From contig NZ_LMMT01000012.1 in NCBI RefSeq assembly GCF_001422365.1, forward strand, positions 250,712-314,711: DNA of 64,000 bases. Direction: 5' to 3'. Both the position numbers and the translations under genes were made by a program. Positions 18,100-27,816 of this stretch are shown piece after piece (positions within the stretch are counted from its first letter, which is position 1; every line of letters begins with the position of its first letter). Source of the stretch: Pseudorhodoferax sp. Leaf265. Lineage in GTDB: Bacteria > Pseudomonadota > Gammaproteobacteria > Burkholderiales > Burkholderiaceae_C. The notes below the pieces were generated by a model. That model ran no database searches and was not told the origin of the DNA. It was given only the letters and a program-made list of their open reading frames with translations.

Positions 18100-19299
18100 A
18101 TGAACACCACCGCTTCCTCGCTGCCGCTCTCGGGCTACCGGGTGCTGGACCTCACGATCGCGCGCGCCGGCCCCACGGCCGTGCGTCTGCTGGCCGACTG
18201 GGGCGCCGACGTCACGCGCCTGGAGGCGCCGCCGCCCAAGGACCGTGGCTCCGTGACGGGCCGGCGCCGCGGCTCGGACGAGCAGAACCTGCACCGCAAC
18301 AAGCGCAGCCTGTGCGTGGACCTCAAGACGCCCGAGGGCGCGGCGATCCTGGACCGGCTCATCGCGCGCAGCGACGTGGTGGTGGAGAACTTCCGCTCCG
18401 TCGTCAAGGACCGCCTGGGCCTGAACTACGAACAGCTGCGCGCGCGCAACCCGCGCATCATCCTGGCCAGCATCTCGGGCTTCGGCCAGGACGGCCCCTA
18501 TGCCGGGCGGCCCGGCGTGGACCAGATCGTGCAGGGCATGTCGGGCCTGAGTTCGGTGACGGGCGAGCCCGGCCGCGGCCCGGTGCGTGCCGGCATCGCG
18601 ATCTCCGACACCACGGCCGGCATGTTCCTGGGCCAGGGCATCCTGCTCGCCCTGCTGCACCGCGAGCGCACGGGCCAGGGCCAGTGGGTCCACACCTCGC
18701 TGATCGAGGGCATGCTCAACAAGCTCGATTTCCAGGCCGCGCGCTACACCGTCAACGGCGAGGTGCCCGGGCAGGAGGGCAACGCCCACCCGACCCAGGT
18801 GCCCATGGGCACCTTCGAGGCCAGCGACGGCCAGGTCAACATCTGCGCGAGCACGCAGGCGATGTGGGCCGGCTTCTGCCGCGCCCTGGAGGCCACGCAC
18901 CTGGCCGACAACGCCGACTACCGCGAATTCGTGGGCCGCGTGCAGCACCGCCGCCGGCTCGACGCCGAGATCAACGCCGTCACCCGCCAGTTCAGCGTGG
19001 CCGAACTCGTCAAGCGGCTCAACCCGGCGGGCGTGCCCTGCGGCCCGGTCTACGACATCGGCCAGGCCTTCGAGGACCCGCAGGTCAAGCACCTGCGCAT
19101 GACACGGCCCGCGCAGCACCCGGTGCTGGGCGAGGTGCAACTGATCCGCTCGCCGATCAACCTCTCGGCCTTCCCGCACCCCGAGCGCTTCCACCATGCC
19201 GCGCCCGATCCGGGCGAGCAGACCGATGCGCTGCTCGCGGAGCTGGGCTATGCGCCGGACGCCATCGCCGCGCTGCGCGCCACGGGGGCTGCCGCATGA
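18100..19299 (+). CDS. CaiB/BaiF family CoA transferase (class III)
   Basis: A 399-residue class III CoA transferase: LPLSGYRVLDLTIARAGP at the N-terminus, ADWGADVTRLEAP, NKRSLCVDLKTPEG, and ISGFGQDGPYAGRPGVDQIV with the catalytic Asp in the GRPGVD segment. It moves CoA from an acyl-CoA donor to a carboxylic acid and would activate the imported acid. ATG 18100 has GAAAGAACC upstream. Its stop overlaps the next gene as ATGA. Confidence 0.93.
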   Translation: MNTTASSLPLSGYRVLDLTIARAGPTAVRLLADWGADVTRLEAPPPKDRGSVTGRRRGSDEQNLHRNKRSLCVDLKTPEGAAILDRLIARSDVVVENFRSVVKDRLGLNYEQLRARNPRIILASISGFGQDGPYAGRPGVDQIVQGMSGLSSVTGEPGRGPVRAGIAISDTTAGMFLGQGILLALLHRERTGQGQWVHTSLIEGMLNKLDFQAARYTVNGEVPGQEGNAHPTQVPMGTFEASDGQVNICASTQAMWAGFCRALEATHLADNADYREFVGRVQHRRRLDAEINAVTRQFSVAELVKRLNPAGVPCGPVYDIGQAFEDPQVKHLRMTRPAQHPVLGEVQLIRSPINLSAFPHPERFHHAAPDPGEQTDALLAELGYAPDAIAALRATGAAA

Positions 19300-20093
19300 C
19301 GCTCGAGTTGGGCACAAGCAAGATCCTCGCGCGCGCCGAAGACGGCGTGGGCTGGATCACGATCAACCAGCCCGAGCGGCGCAACGCCATGTCGCTGGAG
19401 ATGTGGCAGGGCCTGGGCGCGGCGGCCGAGGCCCTGCAGGCCGACCCAGCGGTGCGCGTGGTGGTGCTGCACGGCGCGGGCGGCCAGTCCTTCGCGGCCG
19501 GCGCCGACATCAGCGAGTTCGAACAGCACCGTGCCAACGCCGAACAGAAGCTGCGCTACGCCGAGATCGCATCGCGCGCGCACCGCGGCCTGGCCGGGCT
19601 GGACAAGCCGCTCATCGCCATGGTGCAGGGCTTTTGCATCGGCGGCGGCCTCGCGCTGGCGCTGGCGGCCGACCTGCGCTTCGCCGGCGTTGGTTCGCGC
19701 TTCGGCATCCCGGCGGCGCGGCTGGGCCTGGGCTACGAGTACGAAGGCCTGGCCGCGCTGGCGCGCGTGGTCGGCCCCGCGGCGGCCAAGGACCTGCTGT
19801 TCAGCGCGCGCCAGCTCGAGGCCGACGAGGCGCTGCGCATCGGGCTGGTCAACCACCTGCTGCCGGCCGAGGAACTGGAGCCCGCGGTACGCGCCTACGC
19901 GGCCCGCGTGGCCGCGAACGCGCCGCTGACCGTGCAGGCGGCCAAGGCCGCCGTGCGCCTGTTCGAGCGTTACAGCGCGGCCGACGACAGCGCCGTGGCG
20001 GCCGCGGTGGACCGCTGCTTCGACAGCGCCGATTACCAGGAGGGCCGCCGCGCCTTCATGGAAAAACGCAACCCCGTTTTCCAGGGACGATGA
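19296..20093 (+). CDS. Crotonase-fold protein 1 (enoyl-CoA hydratase/isomerase family)
   Basis: A 265-residue crotonase. The CoA-binding oxyanion segment FAAGADISEF and the second oxyanion stretch GFCIGGGLALALAADLRFAG are present. Both catalytic glutamates of classical hydratases are replaced: Ala120 at the rat Glu144 position and Ala140 at the Glu164 position (FGIPAARLG). A standard hydration mechanism is therefore unlikely. Isomerase, decarboxylase, hydrolase or lyase chemistry, using other residues such as the Tyr-Glu-Tyr-Glu around 147-150, is more plausible. It overlaps both neighbours by ATGA. Confidence 0.9.
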   Translation: MTLELGTSKILARAEDGVGWITINQPERRNAMSLEMWQGLGAAAEALQADPAVRVVVLHGAGGQSFAAGADISEFEQHRANAEQKLRYAEIASRAHRGLAGLDKPLIAMVQGFCIGGGLALALAADLRFAGVGSRFGIPAARLGLGYEYEGLAALARVVGPAAAKDLLFSARQLEADEALRIGLVNHLLPAEELEPAVRAYAARVAANAPLTVQAAKAAVRLFERYSAADDSAVAAAVDRCFDSADYQEGRRAFMEKRNPVFQGR

Positions 20094-20842
20094 ACATGGA
20101 CCTTCCTGAACTGCAGTGCGCCGGCCCCGTGGCCACCATCACGCTGCGCCGGCCCGAGCAGGCCAACCGGCTCACCCCCGACGACCTGGCCGCGCTGGCA
20201 GGGCACATCGACGCGGTGAACGCGCGGCCCGAGGTGCTGGTGCTGCAGCTGCGCGGCCTGGGCAGGTACTTCTGCAGCGGCTACGACATCGGCCAGATCG
20301 GCGCGGCGCGCAAGGTGAACTTCGAGGCCGTGGTCAACGCGCTGGAAGAAGCGCGGCCCGTGACCATCGCGGTGCTGCATGGCAGCGTCTACGGCGGCGG
20401 CACCGACCTGGCACTGGCCTGCGACTTCCGCCTGGGCGCGCAGGGCATCGACATGTTCATGCCGGCCGCGCGGCTGGGCCTGCACTTCTACCAGGGCGGG
20501 CTGGAGCGCTACGTGAGCCGGCTGGGCCTGGACAACGCCAAGCGCCTGTTCCTGACGGCCGAGAAGATCGGCGCCGAGGAGATGCGCGCGATCGGCTTTC
20601 TGACCCAGCTGCTGGCGCCGGGCGAACTGTCCGCCGCGGTGGATCGCCTCACGCAGACCTGCGCGGGCATGGCGCCCCTGGCCATGCTCGGCATGAAGCA
20701 GCACCTGAACCGCATCGCGCGCGGCCGGCTGGACGTGGACGCGCTGCACGCCGACATGGCGCGCGCCGCCGACTCCAGCGACCTGCGCGAAGGCCAGGCC
20801 GCATGGCTCGAGAAGCGCGCGCCGCGCTTTTCCGGCCTTTGA
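20090..20842 (+). CDS. Crotonase-fold protein 2 (enoyl-CoA hydratase/isomerase family)
   Basis: A 250-residue crotonase starting at ATG 20090, overlapping the previous stop. CoA-pocket segments FCSGYDIGQI and SVYGGGTDLALACDFRLG are present. The Glu144 equivalent is Asp106 and the Glu164 equivalent is Ala126 (MPAARLGLHF). It resembles crotonase 1 at the MPAARLG/IPAARLG loop but is otherwise divergent, so the two probably catalyse successive or heteromeric steps rather than being recent copies. The reaction is unknown. Confidence 0.9.
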   Translation: MNMDLPELQCAGPVATITLRRPEQANRLTPDDLAALAGHIDAVNARPEVLVLQLRGLGRYFCSGYDIGQIGAARKVNFEAVVNALEEARPVTIAVLHGSVYGGGTDLALACDFRLGAQGIDMFMPAARLGLHFYQGGLERYVSRLGLDNAKRLFLTAEKIGAEEMRAIGFLTQLLAPGELSAAVDRLTQTCAGMAPLAMLGMKQHLNRIARGRLDVDALHADMARAADSSDLREGQAAWLEKRAPRFSGL

Positions 20843-20856
20843 GCCCGGGAGCCACG

Positions 20857-21813
20857 ATGAAGACCCTCCTGCTTGCTGCGGCATTCGCGGCCACCGCTGG
20901 CACCGCGCTGGCCCAGCCCTACCCGAACCGGCCGATCCGGCTCATCGTCGGCTACTCGCCCTCGGGCGCGGCCGACCTCATTGCGCGCGTCGTCGCCGAG
21001 GCCATGGGCAAGGAGCTGGGCCAGTCCATCGTGGTGGACAACAAGCCCGGGGCCGGCAGCACGCTGGCCTCCTCGCTGCTGTGGCGCGCACCGGCCGACG
21101 GCTACACGCTGGGCCTGGCCACCGCCACGCTCTACGGCATCGACCAGCACCTGTACAAGGTCAAGTACCAGTCCACGGACTTCACGCCCATCACGCGCCT
21201 GACGGTCTCGCCCCTGGTGCTGGCGGTGAACAAGGACCTGGGCATCGCCAGCGTGCAGGACCTGGTGGCCAAGGTGCGCGCGCAGCCGGGCAAGATGAAC
21301 TATTCGTCCTCGGGCATCGGCGGCTCGCCGCACATCGCCGCGCTGAGCTTCGAAAAAGCCGTGGGCGGGCAGATGGTGCACATCCCGTTCAAGGGCGGCG
21401 CGCCGGCCTTGCAGGCGGTGGCGGCGGGCGACGTGCAGCTGTCCTTCGGCACGGCCGCCTCGGTGCTGCCGCTGGGGCGGCCCGGCACCGTGAAGATGCT
21501 GGGCGTGACGACGGAGCAGCCATCGGCCGTGGTGCCGGGGCTGCCCACGCTGGCCTCGCAGGGCCTGCCGGGCTTCGAGTTCAGCTTCTGGTTCGGCCTG
21601 TTCGGGCCGGCCCAGCTGCCGGCCGAGGTGACCCAGCGGCTCTACGCCGCCGCGACCCGCGCGCTGGCCGACCCGCAGGTGCAGCGCAAGCTGCTGGACA
21701 CGGGCAACGAGGCGCTGGCGTCCAGCTCGCCGGCGGAGTTCGACCGCTGGGCGGCGGGCTCGGGGCGCGAGGCGCTGGAGCGCATCAAGGAGGCCAACGT
21801 CAAGGTCGAGTGA
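20857..21813 (+). CDS. Bug-family solute receptor (TctC-like)
   Basis: A 318-residue periplasmic protein with a cleavable signal (MKTLLLAAAFAATAGTALAQ) and the Bug fold: PNRPIRLIVGYSPSGAADLI, VDNKPGAGS, ADGYTLGLAT, VHIPFKGGAPALQAVAAGDV. Bug proteins bind carboxylates and may work with TctAB-type permeases or as sensors. No TctA or TctB gene is in the window. As last gene of the operon it may recognise the same acid as the ABC importer. It ends 18 bases before the convergent molybdenum hydroxylase operon. Confidence 0.92.
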   Translation: MKTLLLAAAFAATAGTALAQPYPNRPIRLIVGYSPSGAADLIARVVAEAMGKELGQSIVVDNKPGAGSTLASSLLWRAPADGYTLGLATATLYGIDQHLYKVKYQSTDFTPITRLTVSPLVLAVNKDLGIASVQDLVAKVRAQPGKMNYSSSGIGGSPHIAALSFEKAVGGQMVHIPFKGGAPALQAVAAGDVQLSFGTAASVLPLGRPGTVKMLGVTTEQPSAVVPGLPTLASQGLPGFEFSFWFGLFGPAQLPAEVTQRLYAAATRALADPQVQRKLLDTGNEALASSSPAEFDRWAAGSGREALERIKEANVKVE

Positions 21814-21831
21814 CGCGCCGGCGTGCCGGCA

Positions 21832-24039
21832 CTACACCGGCACGTGGGCCAGCAGCTTGTCCAGCGTGACCGGATAGTCGCGCACGCGCACGCCGGTCGC
21901 GTTGTAGATGGCGTTGGCCACCGCCGCGCCCACGCCGCAGATGCCCAGCTCGCCCACGCCCTTGGCCTTGAGCGGCGTGGACATGGGGTCGACCTCGTCC
22001 AGGAACACCACCTCCTGGTGCGGGATGTCGGCGTGCACGGGCACCTCGTAGCCGGCCAGGTCGTGGTTCACGAAGAAGCCGCGGCGCGTGTCCACGGCCA
22101 GATCTTCCATGAGCGCAGCACCCACGCCCATGGTCATCGCGCCGATCACCTGGCTGCGCGCCGTCTTGGGGTTCAGGATGCGGCCGGCCGCGCAGACCGC
22201 CAGCATGCGGCGCACGCGGATCTCGCAGCTGGCCACGTCCACGCCGACCTCGACGAAGTGCGCGCCGAAGGTCGATTGCTGGGCCTTCTCGGAAAACTCC
22301 TTGGGATACTCGATCTTGTCCTCGGCCACGAGCTCGCGGTCGGCCGAGGCCTGCGCGAGCGCCATGCTGCGCTCGCCCACGCGCACCTGGCCGTTCTCGA
22401 ACTGCGCCTGTGCCGGGTCCAGGCCCAGCCGCTCGGCCACCTGCCGGCGCAGCGCCATGCAGGCCGCGTAGACGCCGGCCGTCGAGTTGGCCGCGCCCCA
22501 TTGCCCACCCGAACCGCAGGACACGGGCAGCAGCGAGTCGCCCAGCCGCACCGTGACGCGCTCCAGCGGCAGGCCCAGGGTCTCGGCCGCGGTCTGCGCG
22601 ATGATGGTGTAGCTGCCGGTGCCGATGTCGGTCATGTCGGTGTCCACCGTGAGCATGCCCTTGGTGTCCAGCCGCACGCGCGCGGCCGAGGTCTGCAGCA
22701 GGTTGTTGCGCAAGGCCGCGGCCACGCCCAGGCCGATGCGCCAGCGGCCCTCGCGCTGCTGGCCGGGCCGGCTCTGGCGTGCGGCCCAGCCGAAGCGCTC
22801 GGCACCCAGCTGCAGGCAGCGCGTGAGCTGGCGCTGCGTGAACGGCCGTTCGGGCTTCTCGGGGTCGACCTGCGTGTCGTTGAGGATGCGGAACGCAATC
22901 GGGTCCATGCCCAGCCGCTCGGCCATCTCGTCCATGGCCACTTCCAGCGCCATCAGGCCGGGCGCCTCGCCGGGCGCGCGCATGGCATTGCCCTCGGGCA
23001 GGTCCAGCACCGCGAGCTTCATGGCCGTCATGCGGTGGGCGCCGGCGTAGAGCAGCCGGGTCTGGTTGACGGCGGTCTCGGGGCCGCCGCCGGGCAGGTC
23101 GCCCGACCAGCTTTCGTGCGCGATGGCCGTGAGCTTGCCGTCCTTGCCGGCGCCCAGGCGGATGCGCTGGATGGTGGCCGGCCGGTGCGTGGTGTTGTTG
23201 GCGATCAGCGGGCGCTGCAGCGCGACCTTCACCGGCCGTTTGGCGGCGCGCGCACCGAGCGCGGCCAGCACGGCATCGGCCCGCACGAACAGCTTGCCGC
23301 CGAAGCCGCCGCCGACGAAGGTGGAGATCAGCCGCACCTTGTCCTTGGGCATGGCGAGCGTGCGTGCGAGGTCGCTGGCACCCCAGTCGATCATCTGGTT
23401 GGCGGTCCACACGGTGAGGGCGCCGTCGTCGTTCCAGACGGCCAGCGTGGCGTGCGGCTCCATCATCGCGTGCGATTGGTCGGGCGTGGTGTAGGTGCAG
23501 TCCAGCTGCACGGGCGCGGCGGCGTAGGCGCCCTCGAAATCGCCCACACTGGTTTCCACGGGACCGGTGTTCTCGTTCGGCTCGGGTGGCTTGGCCCCAT
23601 CCTTGGCGCGGGACAGGTCGTAGGCGCCGCGGGTGCTCTCGTAGCGCACCTGCACCAGCGCGGCCGCGGCGCGGGCCTGCTCGAAGGTCTGCGCCACCAC
23701 CAGCGCCACGGCCTGGTGGTAGTGGTCGATCTGCGGCCCGCCCAGCAGCTTGGCGGTGTTCATCTTGCCCTTGCCCAGCTTGCCCGCATTGCGCGCCGTG
23801 ACCACGGCCAGCACGCCGGGGGCCGCGCTGGCCGCGCGGGTGTCCATGGCGGCGATGCGGCCCTTGGCGATGCCGGCGCCCACGACCACGCCATAGGCGG
23901 TGTCGGGCAGCTCGTGGTGCTCGTAGGCGTAGGGCGCGGTGCCGGTGGTCTTGAAGGGGCCGTCGATGCGGTTGAGGGGCTTGCCGACCAGCTTCAACTG
24001 GTCGATCGGGTTGGTGGTGGCGGGGGCGTCGAATTTCAT
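21832..24039 (-). CDS. Molybdopterin-binding subunit, xanthine dehydrogenase family (PaoC-like)
   Basis: A 735-residue large subunit. Motifs include GGGFGGK near residue 240 and the C-terminal [10 protein letters not shown], whose Glu is the catalytic base of molybdenum hydroxylases. Length and layout fit PaoC/YagR-type periplasmic aldehyde oxidoreductases, which use a molybdenum cytosine dinucleotide cofactor. It is encoded last in an operon of small, medium and large subunits joined by ATGA overlaps. No MocA-type cytidylyltransferase or XdhC-type chaperone gene is beside it. The substrate, probably an aldehyde or N-heterocycle, is unknown. Confidence 0.94.
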   Translation of the reverse strand: MKFDAPATTNPIDQLKLVGKPLNRIDGPFKTTGTAPYAYEHHELPDTAYGVVVGAGIAKGRIAAMDTRAASAAPGVLAVVTARNAGKLGKGKMNTAKLLGGPQIDHYHQAVALVVAQTFEQARAAAALVQVRYESTRGAYDLSRAKDGAKPPEPNENTGPVETSVGDFEGAYAAAPVQLDCTYTTPDQSHAMMEPHATLAVWNDDGALTVWTANQMIDWGASDLARTLAMPKDKVRLISTFVGGGFGGKLFVRADAVLAALGARAAKRPVKVALQRPLIANNTTHRPATIQRIRLGAGKDGKLTAIAHESWSGDLPGGGPETAVNQTRLLYAGAHRMTAMKLAVLDLPEGNAMRAPGEAPGLMALEVAMDEMAERLGMDPIAFRILNDTQVDPEKPERPFTQRQLTRCLQLGAERFGWAARQSRPGQQREGRWRIGLGVAAALRNNLLQTSAARVRLDTKGMLTVDTDMTDIGTGSYTIIAQTAAETLGLPLERVTVRLGDSLLPVSCGSGGQWGAANSTAGVYAACMALRRQVAERLGLDPAQAQFENGQVRVGERSMALAQASADRELVAEDKIEYPKEFSEKAQQSTFGAHFVEVGVDVASCEIRVRRMLAVCAAGRILNPKTARSQVIGAMTMGVGAALMEDLAVDTRRGFFVNHDLAGYEVPVHADIPHQEVVFLDEVDPMSTPLKAKGVGELGICGVGAAVANAIYNATGVRVRDYPVTLDKLLAHVPV

Positions 24040-24992
24040 GTGGTTCTCCCGGTCTCCTGCAGCACGTCGGACAGCACGCGCGTGACCAGCAGGGGCTTGA
24101 AGGCGTTGTGGTCGGTGGTGCGCGCGCCGGCCAGCAGCTGCGCCGTGAAGGCTTCGGCGCCGTTCGGCAGCACGGGTTCGGCCGCTTCCATGCGCCAGGG
24201 CTTGTGCGCCACGCCGCCCAGCGCCACGCGGCCGCGGCCGTCGCGCTGCACGATGGCGGCCACCGAGACCAGCGCGAAGGCGTAGGAGGCGCGGTCGCGC
24301 ACCTTGCGGTATTCGTGGCGGCCGCCGACCGGGGGCGGCAGCGTCACGGCCGTGATGAGCTCGCCGGCTTCCAGCGCGGTCTCGCGCTGTGGCGTGTTGC
24401 CGGGCAGGCGGTGGAAGTCGGCGATCGGGATGCTGCGCGTGGCGCCGTCGGGCCGCACGGTTTGCACCGTTGCGTCGAGTACACGCATGGCCACGGCCAT
24501 GTCGCTCGGGTGCGTGGCGATGCAGGCGCTGCTGGTGCCCACGATGGCGTGCTGGCGGTTGATGCCGTCCAGCGCTGCGCAGCCGCTGTCGGGCTTGCGC
24601 TTGTTGCAGGCCTGGGCGGTGTCGTAGAAGTAGGGGCAGCGCGTGCGCTGCAGCAGGTTGCCGGCCGTGGTGGCCTTGTTGCGCAGCTGGCCCGAGGCGC
24701 CGGACAGCAGGGCGCGCGAGAGCACGGCGTAGTCCTTGCGCACGCGTGCATCGGCCGCCAGGTCGGTGTTGCGCACGAGCGCGCCGATGCGCAGGCCGCC
24801 GTCCGGTGCCGGCTCGATGCGGTCCAGCGCCAGGCCGTTCACGTCGACCAGGTGGGGCGGCGTCTCGATCTGCAGCTTCATGAGGTCCACGAGGTTGGTG
24901 CCGCCTGCGATGAAGCGGGCGCCCGGTGTGCGCGCCGCGGCGGCGGCGGCCTCGGCCGGCGTGCGGGCACGCTCGAAGGTGAAGGCCTTCAT
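24036..24992 (-). CDS. FAD-binding subunit, xanthine dehydrogenase family (PaoB-like)
   Basis: A 318-residue medium subunit. FAD loops [14 protein letters not shown] near residue 27 and [16 protein letters not shown] near residue 115 are present. After the second loop there are three spaced cysteines (RCPYF, QACNK, SGCAA), the insert that in PaoB and 4-hydroxybenzoyl-CoA reductase helps hold an extra [4Fe-4S] cluster. It transfers electrons from the molybdenum and 2Fe-2S centres to FAD. It overlaps both neighbours by four bases. Confidence 0.94.
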   Translation of the reverse strand: MKAFTFERARTPAEAAAAAARTPGARFIAGGTNLVDLMKLQIETPPHLVDVNGLALDRIEPAPDGGLRIGALVRNTDLAADARVRKDYAVLSRALLSGASGQLRNKATTAGNLLQRTRCPYFYDTAQACNKRKPDSGCAALDGINRQHAIVGTSSACIATHPSDMAVAMRVLDATVQTVRPDGATRSIPIADFHRLPGNTPQRETALEAGELITAVTLPPPVGGRHEYRKVRDRASYAFALVSVAAIVQRDGRGRVALGGVAHKPWRMEAAEPVLPNGAEAFTAQLLAGARTTDHNAFKPLLVTRVLSDVLQETGRTT

Positions 24993-25660
24993 GCCGCACC
25001 TCCCGCCACTTCCGAGATGGCCTCGACGATGTTGGAGTAGGCGCCGCAGCGGCAGATGTTGCCGCTCATGCGTTCGCGCAGCTCCTGGGCCGAGAGCAAT
25101 GGCTTGGCATTGAGGTCGGCGCTGACGTGGCTCGGAATGCCGGCACGCACCTCGTCGATCACCGCCACGGCCGAGCAGATCTGCCCCGGCGTGCAGTAGC
25201 CGCACTGGTAGCCGTCGTGCTTGACGAAGGCGGCCTGCATGGGGTGCAGCTGTTGCGGATGGCCGAGCCCCTCGATCGTGGTCACACTGCCGCCCTCGTG
25301 CAGCACGGCGAGCGACAGGCAGGCATTGATGCGTCGGCCGTCGGCGATGACGGTGCAGGCGCCGCACTGGCCGTGGTCACAGCCCTTCTTGCTGCCGTTC
25401 AGGTGCAACTGCTCGCGCAGCAGGTCCAGCAGCGTGGTGCGGGTGTCGATCTCGACAGTGTGGCGCTGGCCGTTGACGGTCAGCGTGAGGCGGTGCAGCG
25501 GCATGGGGTCGGGGGCGGGGCGGATGGCGGGAGGCGGGGCGGCCTCGGCTGCGCCGGCGCCGGTCGCGGCCGCGCTGGCCGCGCTGGCCAGCAACAGGTT
25601 GCGGCGCGTGAGCGCGAGGTCGCAGGCCGCGCCGGTGGCGCAGGGGTCGGGTGTGTGCAT
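24989..25660 (-). CDS. 2Fe-2S subunit, xanthine dehydrogenase family (PaoA-like), Tat signal
   Basis: A 223-residue small subunit. The N-terminus [18 protein letters not shown] is a twin-arginine-type signal, so the holoenzyme is probably exported to the periplasm folded. The ferredoxin-like domain has [14 protein letters not shown], and the helical domain has [14 protein letters not shown] and GNICRCGAY, giving the eight cysteines for two [2Fe-2S] clusters. It is the first gene of the operon, divergent from the cbpA homologue. Confidence 0.95.
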   Translation of the reverse strand: MHTPDPCATGAACDLALTRRNLLLASAASAAATGAGAAEAAPPPAIRPAPDPMPLHRLTLTVNGQRHTVEIDTRTTLLDLLREQLHLNGSKKGCDHGQCGACTVIADGRRINACLSLAVLHEGGSVTTIEGLGHPQQLHPMQAAFVKHDGYQCGYCTPGQICSAVAVIDEVRAGIPSHVSADLNAKPLLSAQELRERMSGNICRCGAYSNIVEAISEVAGGAA

Positions 25661-25856
25661 CGTGGGCTCCTGTCGCACGCGGGATCGGCGCACGGTCGTT
25701 GTGAACTGCAAGCCTGGGCCAGCGCCGCCGGGCGTGCAGCAGGCGGGCAGGGCGCCCGCGCGTAGGCAGTGGCCGACGGCCGATGGCCGCCACTGCCGCT
25801 TGCATTCGGCGCGCGAAGCCCCCACATTGACGGCAGACCTTCTTCACGAGAGCGCC

Positions 25857-26834
25857 ATGGAATTCAAGGATTACTACAGTGCCTTGGGCGTGCCGAAGAC
25901 CGCGACGGACGACGAGGTCCGCAAGTCCTACCGCAAGCTCGCCCGCAAGTACCACCCCGACGTCAGCAAGGAAGCCGACGCGGAGCAGCGCATGCGCGAG
26001 CTCAACGAGGCCTACGACGTGTTGCGCGACAAGGACAAGCGTGCCGCCTACGATGCGCTGGCCGCGCGCGTGGCCAGCGGCCAACACGCCGGCGCGGGCG
26101 GCGCCGGCTTCACGCCCCCACCCGGCTGGGACCAGGGCTTCGAGTTCAGCCGCAGCGGCGGCGGGCCGGCCGACGACGCCGACTTCAGCGACTTCTTCTC
26201 CTCGCTGTTCGGCGCCGCGCAGCGGCGCCAGGCCGGCCGGCAGCAGCCGCGCATGCGCGGCGAGGACCAGCATGCCGCGATCGAGATCGACGTGGCCACG
26301 GCCTTCCGTGGCGGCGAGCGCCAACTGCAGCTGCGCGCGCTGGAACTCGACGCCCAGGGCGAGCCGCAGCTGGTGCAGCGCACCTTGCAGGTGCGCATTC
26401 CCGCGGGCGTGCGGCCCGGCCAGTTCATCCGGCTTGCGGGCCAGGGCCTGCCGGGCCACGGTGGCGAGCCGGCGGGCGACCTGTTCCTGGAGGTGCGCAT
26501 CGCGCCCGATGCGCGCTGGCGCGTCGAAGGCCATGACCTCACCATGCGCCTGCCCGTGACGCCCAGCGAGGCTGCGCTGGGCGCCCAGGTGCGCGTGCCG
26601 CTGCCGGCCGGCGGCGAGGTGGAGGTTTCGGTGCCGCCGAACTCGCGCAGCGGCCGCAAGCTGCGGCTCAAGGAGCGCGGCTTCGCGGGCAAGACACCCG
26701 GCCATCTGTACCTGGAACTGGAGATCGCGCTGCCGCCGGCCGACTCCGCCGCCGCGCGCGCGGCCTACGAGGCGCTGGCCCGGGCCGCGGCCGGCTTCGA
26801 CCCGCGCGCCCAACTGACCACCACGGGAGCCTGA
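25857..26834 (+). CDS. cbpA: Curved-DNA-binding-type DnaJ cochaperone (CbpA)
   Basis: A 325-residue J-protein: N-terminal J domain with the HPD motif (KYHPDVSKE near residue 35), a Gly/Phe-rich linker (GAGGAGFTPPPGWDQGFEF, SDFFSSLFG), and two C-terminal substrate-binding beta domains without the zinc-finger cysteines of DnaJ. CbpA stimulates DnaK and, in E. coli, binds curved DNA. The following gene encodes its modulator CbpM, two bases after the stop, which confirms the assignment. Confidence 0.94.
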   Translation: MEFKDYYSALGVPKTATDDEVRKSYRKLARKYHPDVSKEADAEQRMRELNEAYDVLRDKDKRAAYDALAARVASGQHAGAGGAGFTPPPGWDQGFEFSRSGGGPADDADFSDFFSSLFGAAQRRQAGRQQPRMRGEDQHAAIEIDVATAFRGGERQLQLRALELDAQGEPQLVQRTLQVRIPAGVRPGQFIRLAGQGLPGHGGEPAGDLFLEVRIAPDARWRVEGHDLTMRLPVTPSEAALGAQVRVPLPAGGEVEVSVPPNSRSGRKLRLKERGFAGKTPGHLYLELEIALPPADSAAARAAYEALARAAAGFDPRAQLTTTGA

Positions 26835-26836
26835 AC

Positions 26837-27157
26837 ATGCAGATCCGTCAGACCACGGTGTCCGTCGTGCAGTGCGTGCCGGTGGACGAAGACCATCCGC
26901 TGCGCGCCGAGGAGATCGCGCGTGCCGCGGGCGACCGGCTCGAATGGGTTCTGGAGCTCGTCGAGGCCGGCGTGATCGCGCCGACCGCGCCCGGCGCGCC
27001 GCGCGCGCAATGGGCCTTCCACGGCGAGGCGCTGCGCGGCGCGCTGGAGGCGCGGCGCCTGCAGCGCGACTTCGGCGTGGGCGTGGACGCGGCCGCGCTG
27101 ATCATCGAACTGCAGCGTGAGGTGCGGCGGCTGCGCGGGCTGCTGGGCCGGGCGTAG
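26837..27157 (+). CDS. cbpM: Chaperone modulator CbpM
   Basis: A 106-residue MerR-like small protein without a DNA-binding wing. The N-terminal segment leads into RAEEIARAAGDRLEWVLELV, and the C-terminus is a helix (AALIIELQREVRRLRGLLG). CbpM binds the J domain of CbpA and blocks its stimulation of DnaK. Position directly after cbpA is the classical arrangement. Confidence 0.88.
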   Translation: MQIRQTTVSVVQCVPVDEDHPLRAEEIARAAGDRLEWVLELVEAGVIAPTAPGAPRAQWAFHGEALRGALEARRLQRDFGVGVDAAALIIELQREVRRLRGLLGRA

Positions 27158-27168
27158 CGCCGGCGGCC

Positions 27169-27735
27169 TCACAGCAGCGCGAGCTGCTGGCACGCGGGCA
27201 GCGGCTGCAGTGGCCAGCGAGCGATCACTTCGTAGGCATAGGGCTCGCCGCCGCCCTCGACGAGCAGCAGTTCCTCCAGCGTCCACGGAATGGGCGTGAT
27301 CTTCTGGGTGCCCAGGGCCATGGGTGCGTCGTCGCTGACCGTGACATGCGGCGTGTGGCCGCCGGGGCTGGCCAGCCCCTCCTGCGCCAGGCCCTCGCGC
27401 ACCGCTGCCAGCAGGGCCGCGAAGCCGGCAGGTTCGCCCTTGGCGCGGAATGCCCAATGGATACGTTCGCGGCGGCCGGGCGTGCTGTGGTCCACGCCCT
27501 GGATGCGGTTGAGCAGCAGGGTACAGGCGCTGGCGCGCACGCTGTCGCCCGCCCGCTGCAAGGGCTTCGCCAGGTCGCGTCCCTCGAAGAAGCGGTCCGA
27601 CAGCGTCTGATGCCAGGTGCCGGGTGGGGAAAGGCTGTCGCCGAGCCGCTCGCGCAACTGCCAGTACGCGAGGCTGTGCTGCATCGCGGCGCGCACCGTG
27701 GGCGAGGGCTGGGCCATGAACAGCAGGCGGGACAT
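27169..27735 (-). CDS. 2'-5' RNA ligase/2H phosphoesterase-family protein
   Basis: A 188-residue protein with two His-x-Thr motifs of 2H phosphoesterases: His42-Gln-Thr44 (TWHQTLSDRF) and His130-Val-Thr132 (HTPHVTVSDD), about 90 residues apart as expected. Family members act as RNA 2',3'-cyclic phosphodiesterases (ThpR) in vitro, with unclear roles in the cell. It is convergent with cbpM (11-base gap) and lies 81 bases downstream of the GntR gene on the same strand. Confidence 0.88.
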   Translation of the reverse strand: MSRLLFMAQPSPTVRAAMQHSLAYWQLRERLGDSLSPPGTWHQTLSDRFFEGRDLAKPLQRAGDSVRASACTLLLNRIQGVDHSTPGRRERIHWAFRAKGEPAGFAALLAAVREGLAQEGLASPGGHTPHVTVSDDAPMALGTQKITPIPWTLEELLLVEGGGEPYAYEVIARWPLQPLPACQQLALL

Positions 27736-27816
27736 GCTGGCGACTGTCGTCGAAGCCGGAGCTGCTGGTGCAAGGCGCTGCGAATGCCCACTGCGGGGCC
27801 GTGCGTTTCCGGGGCG

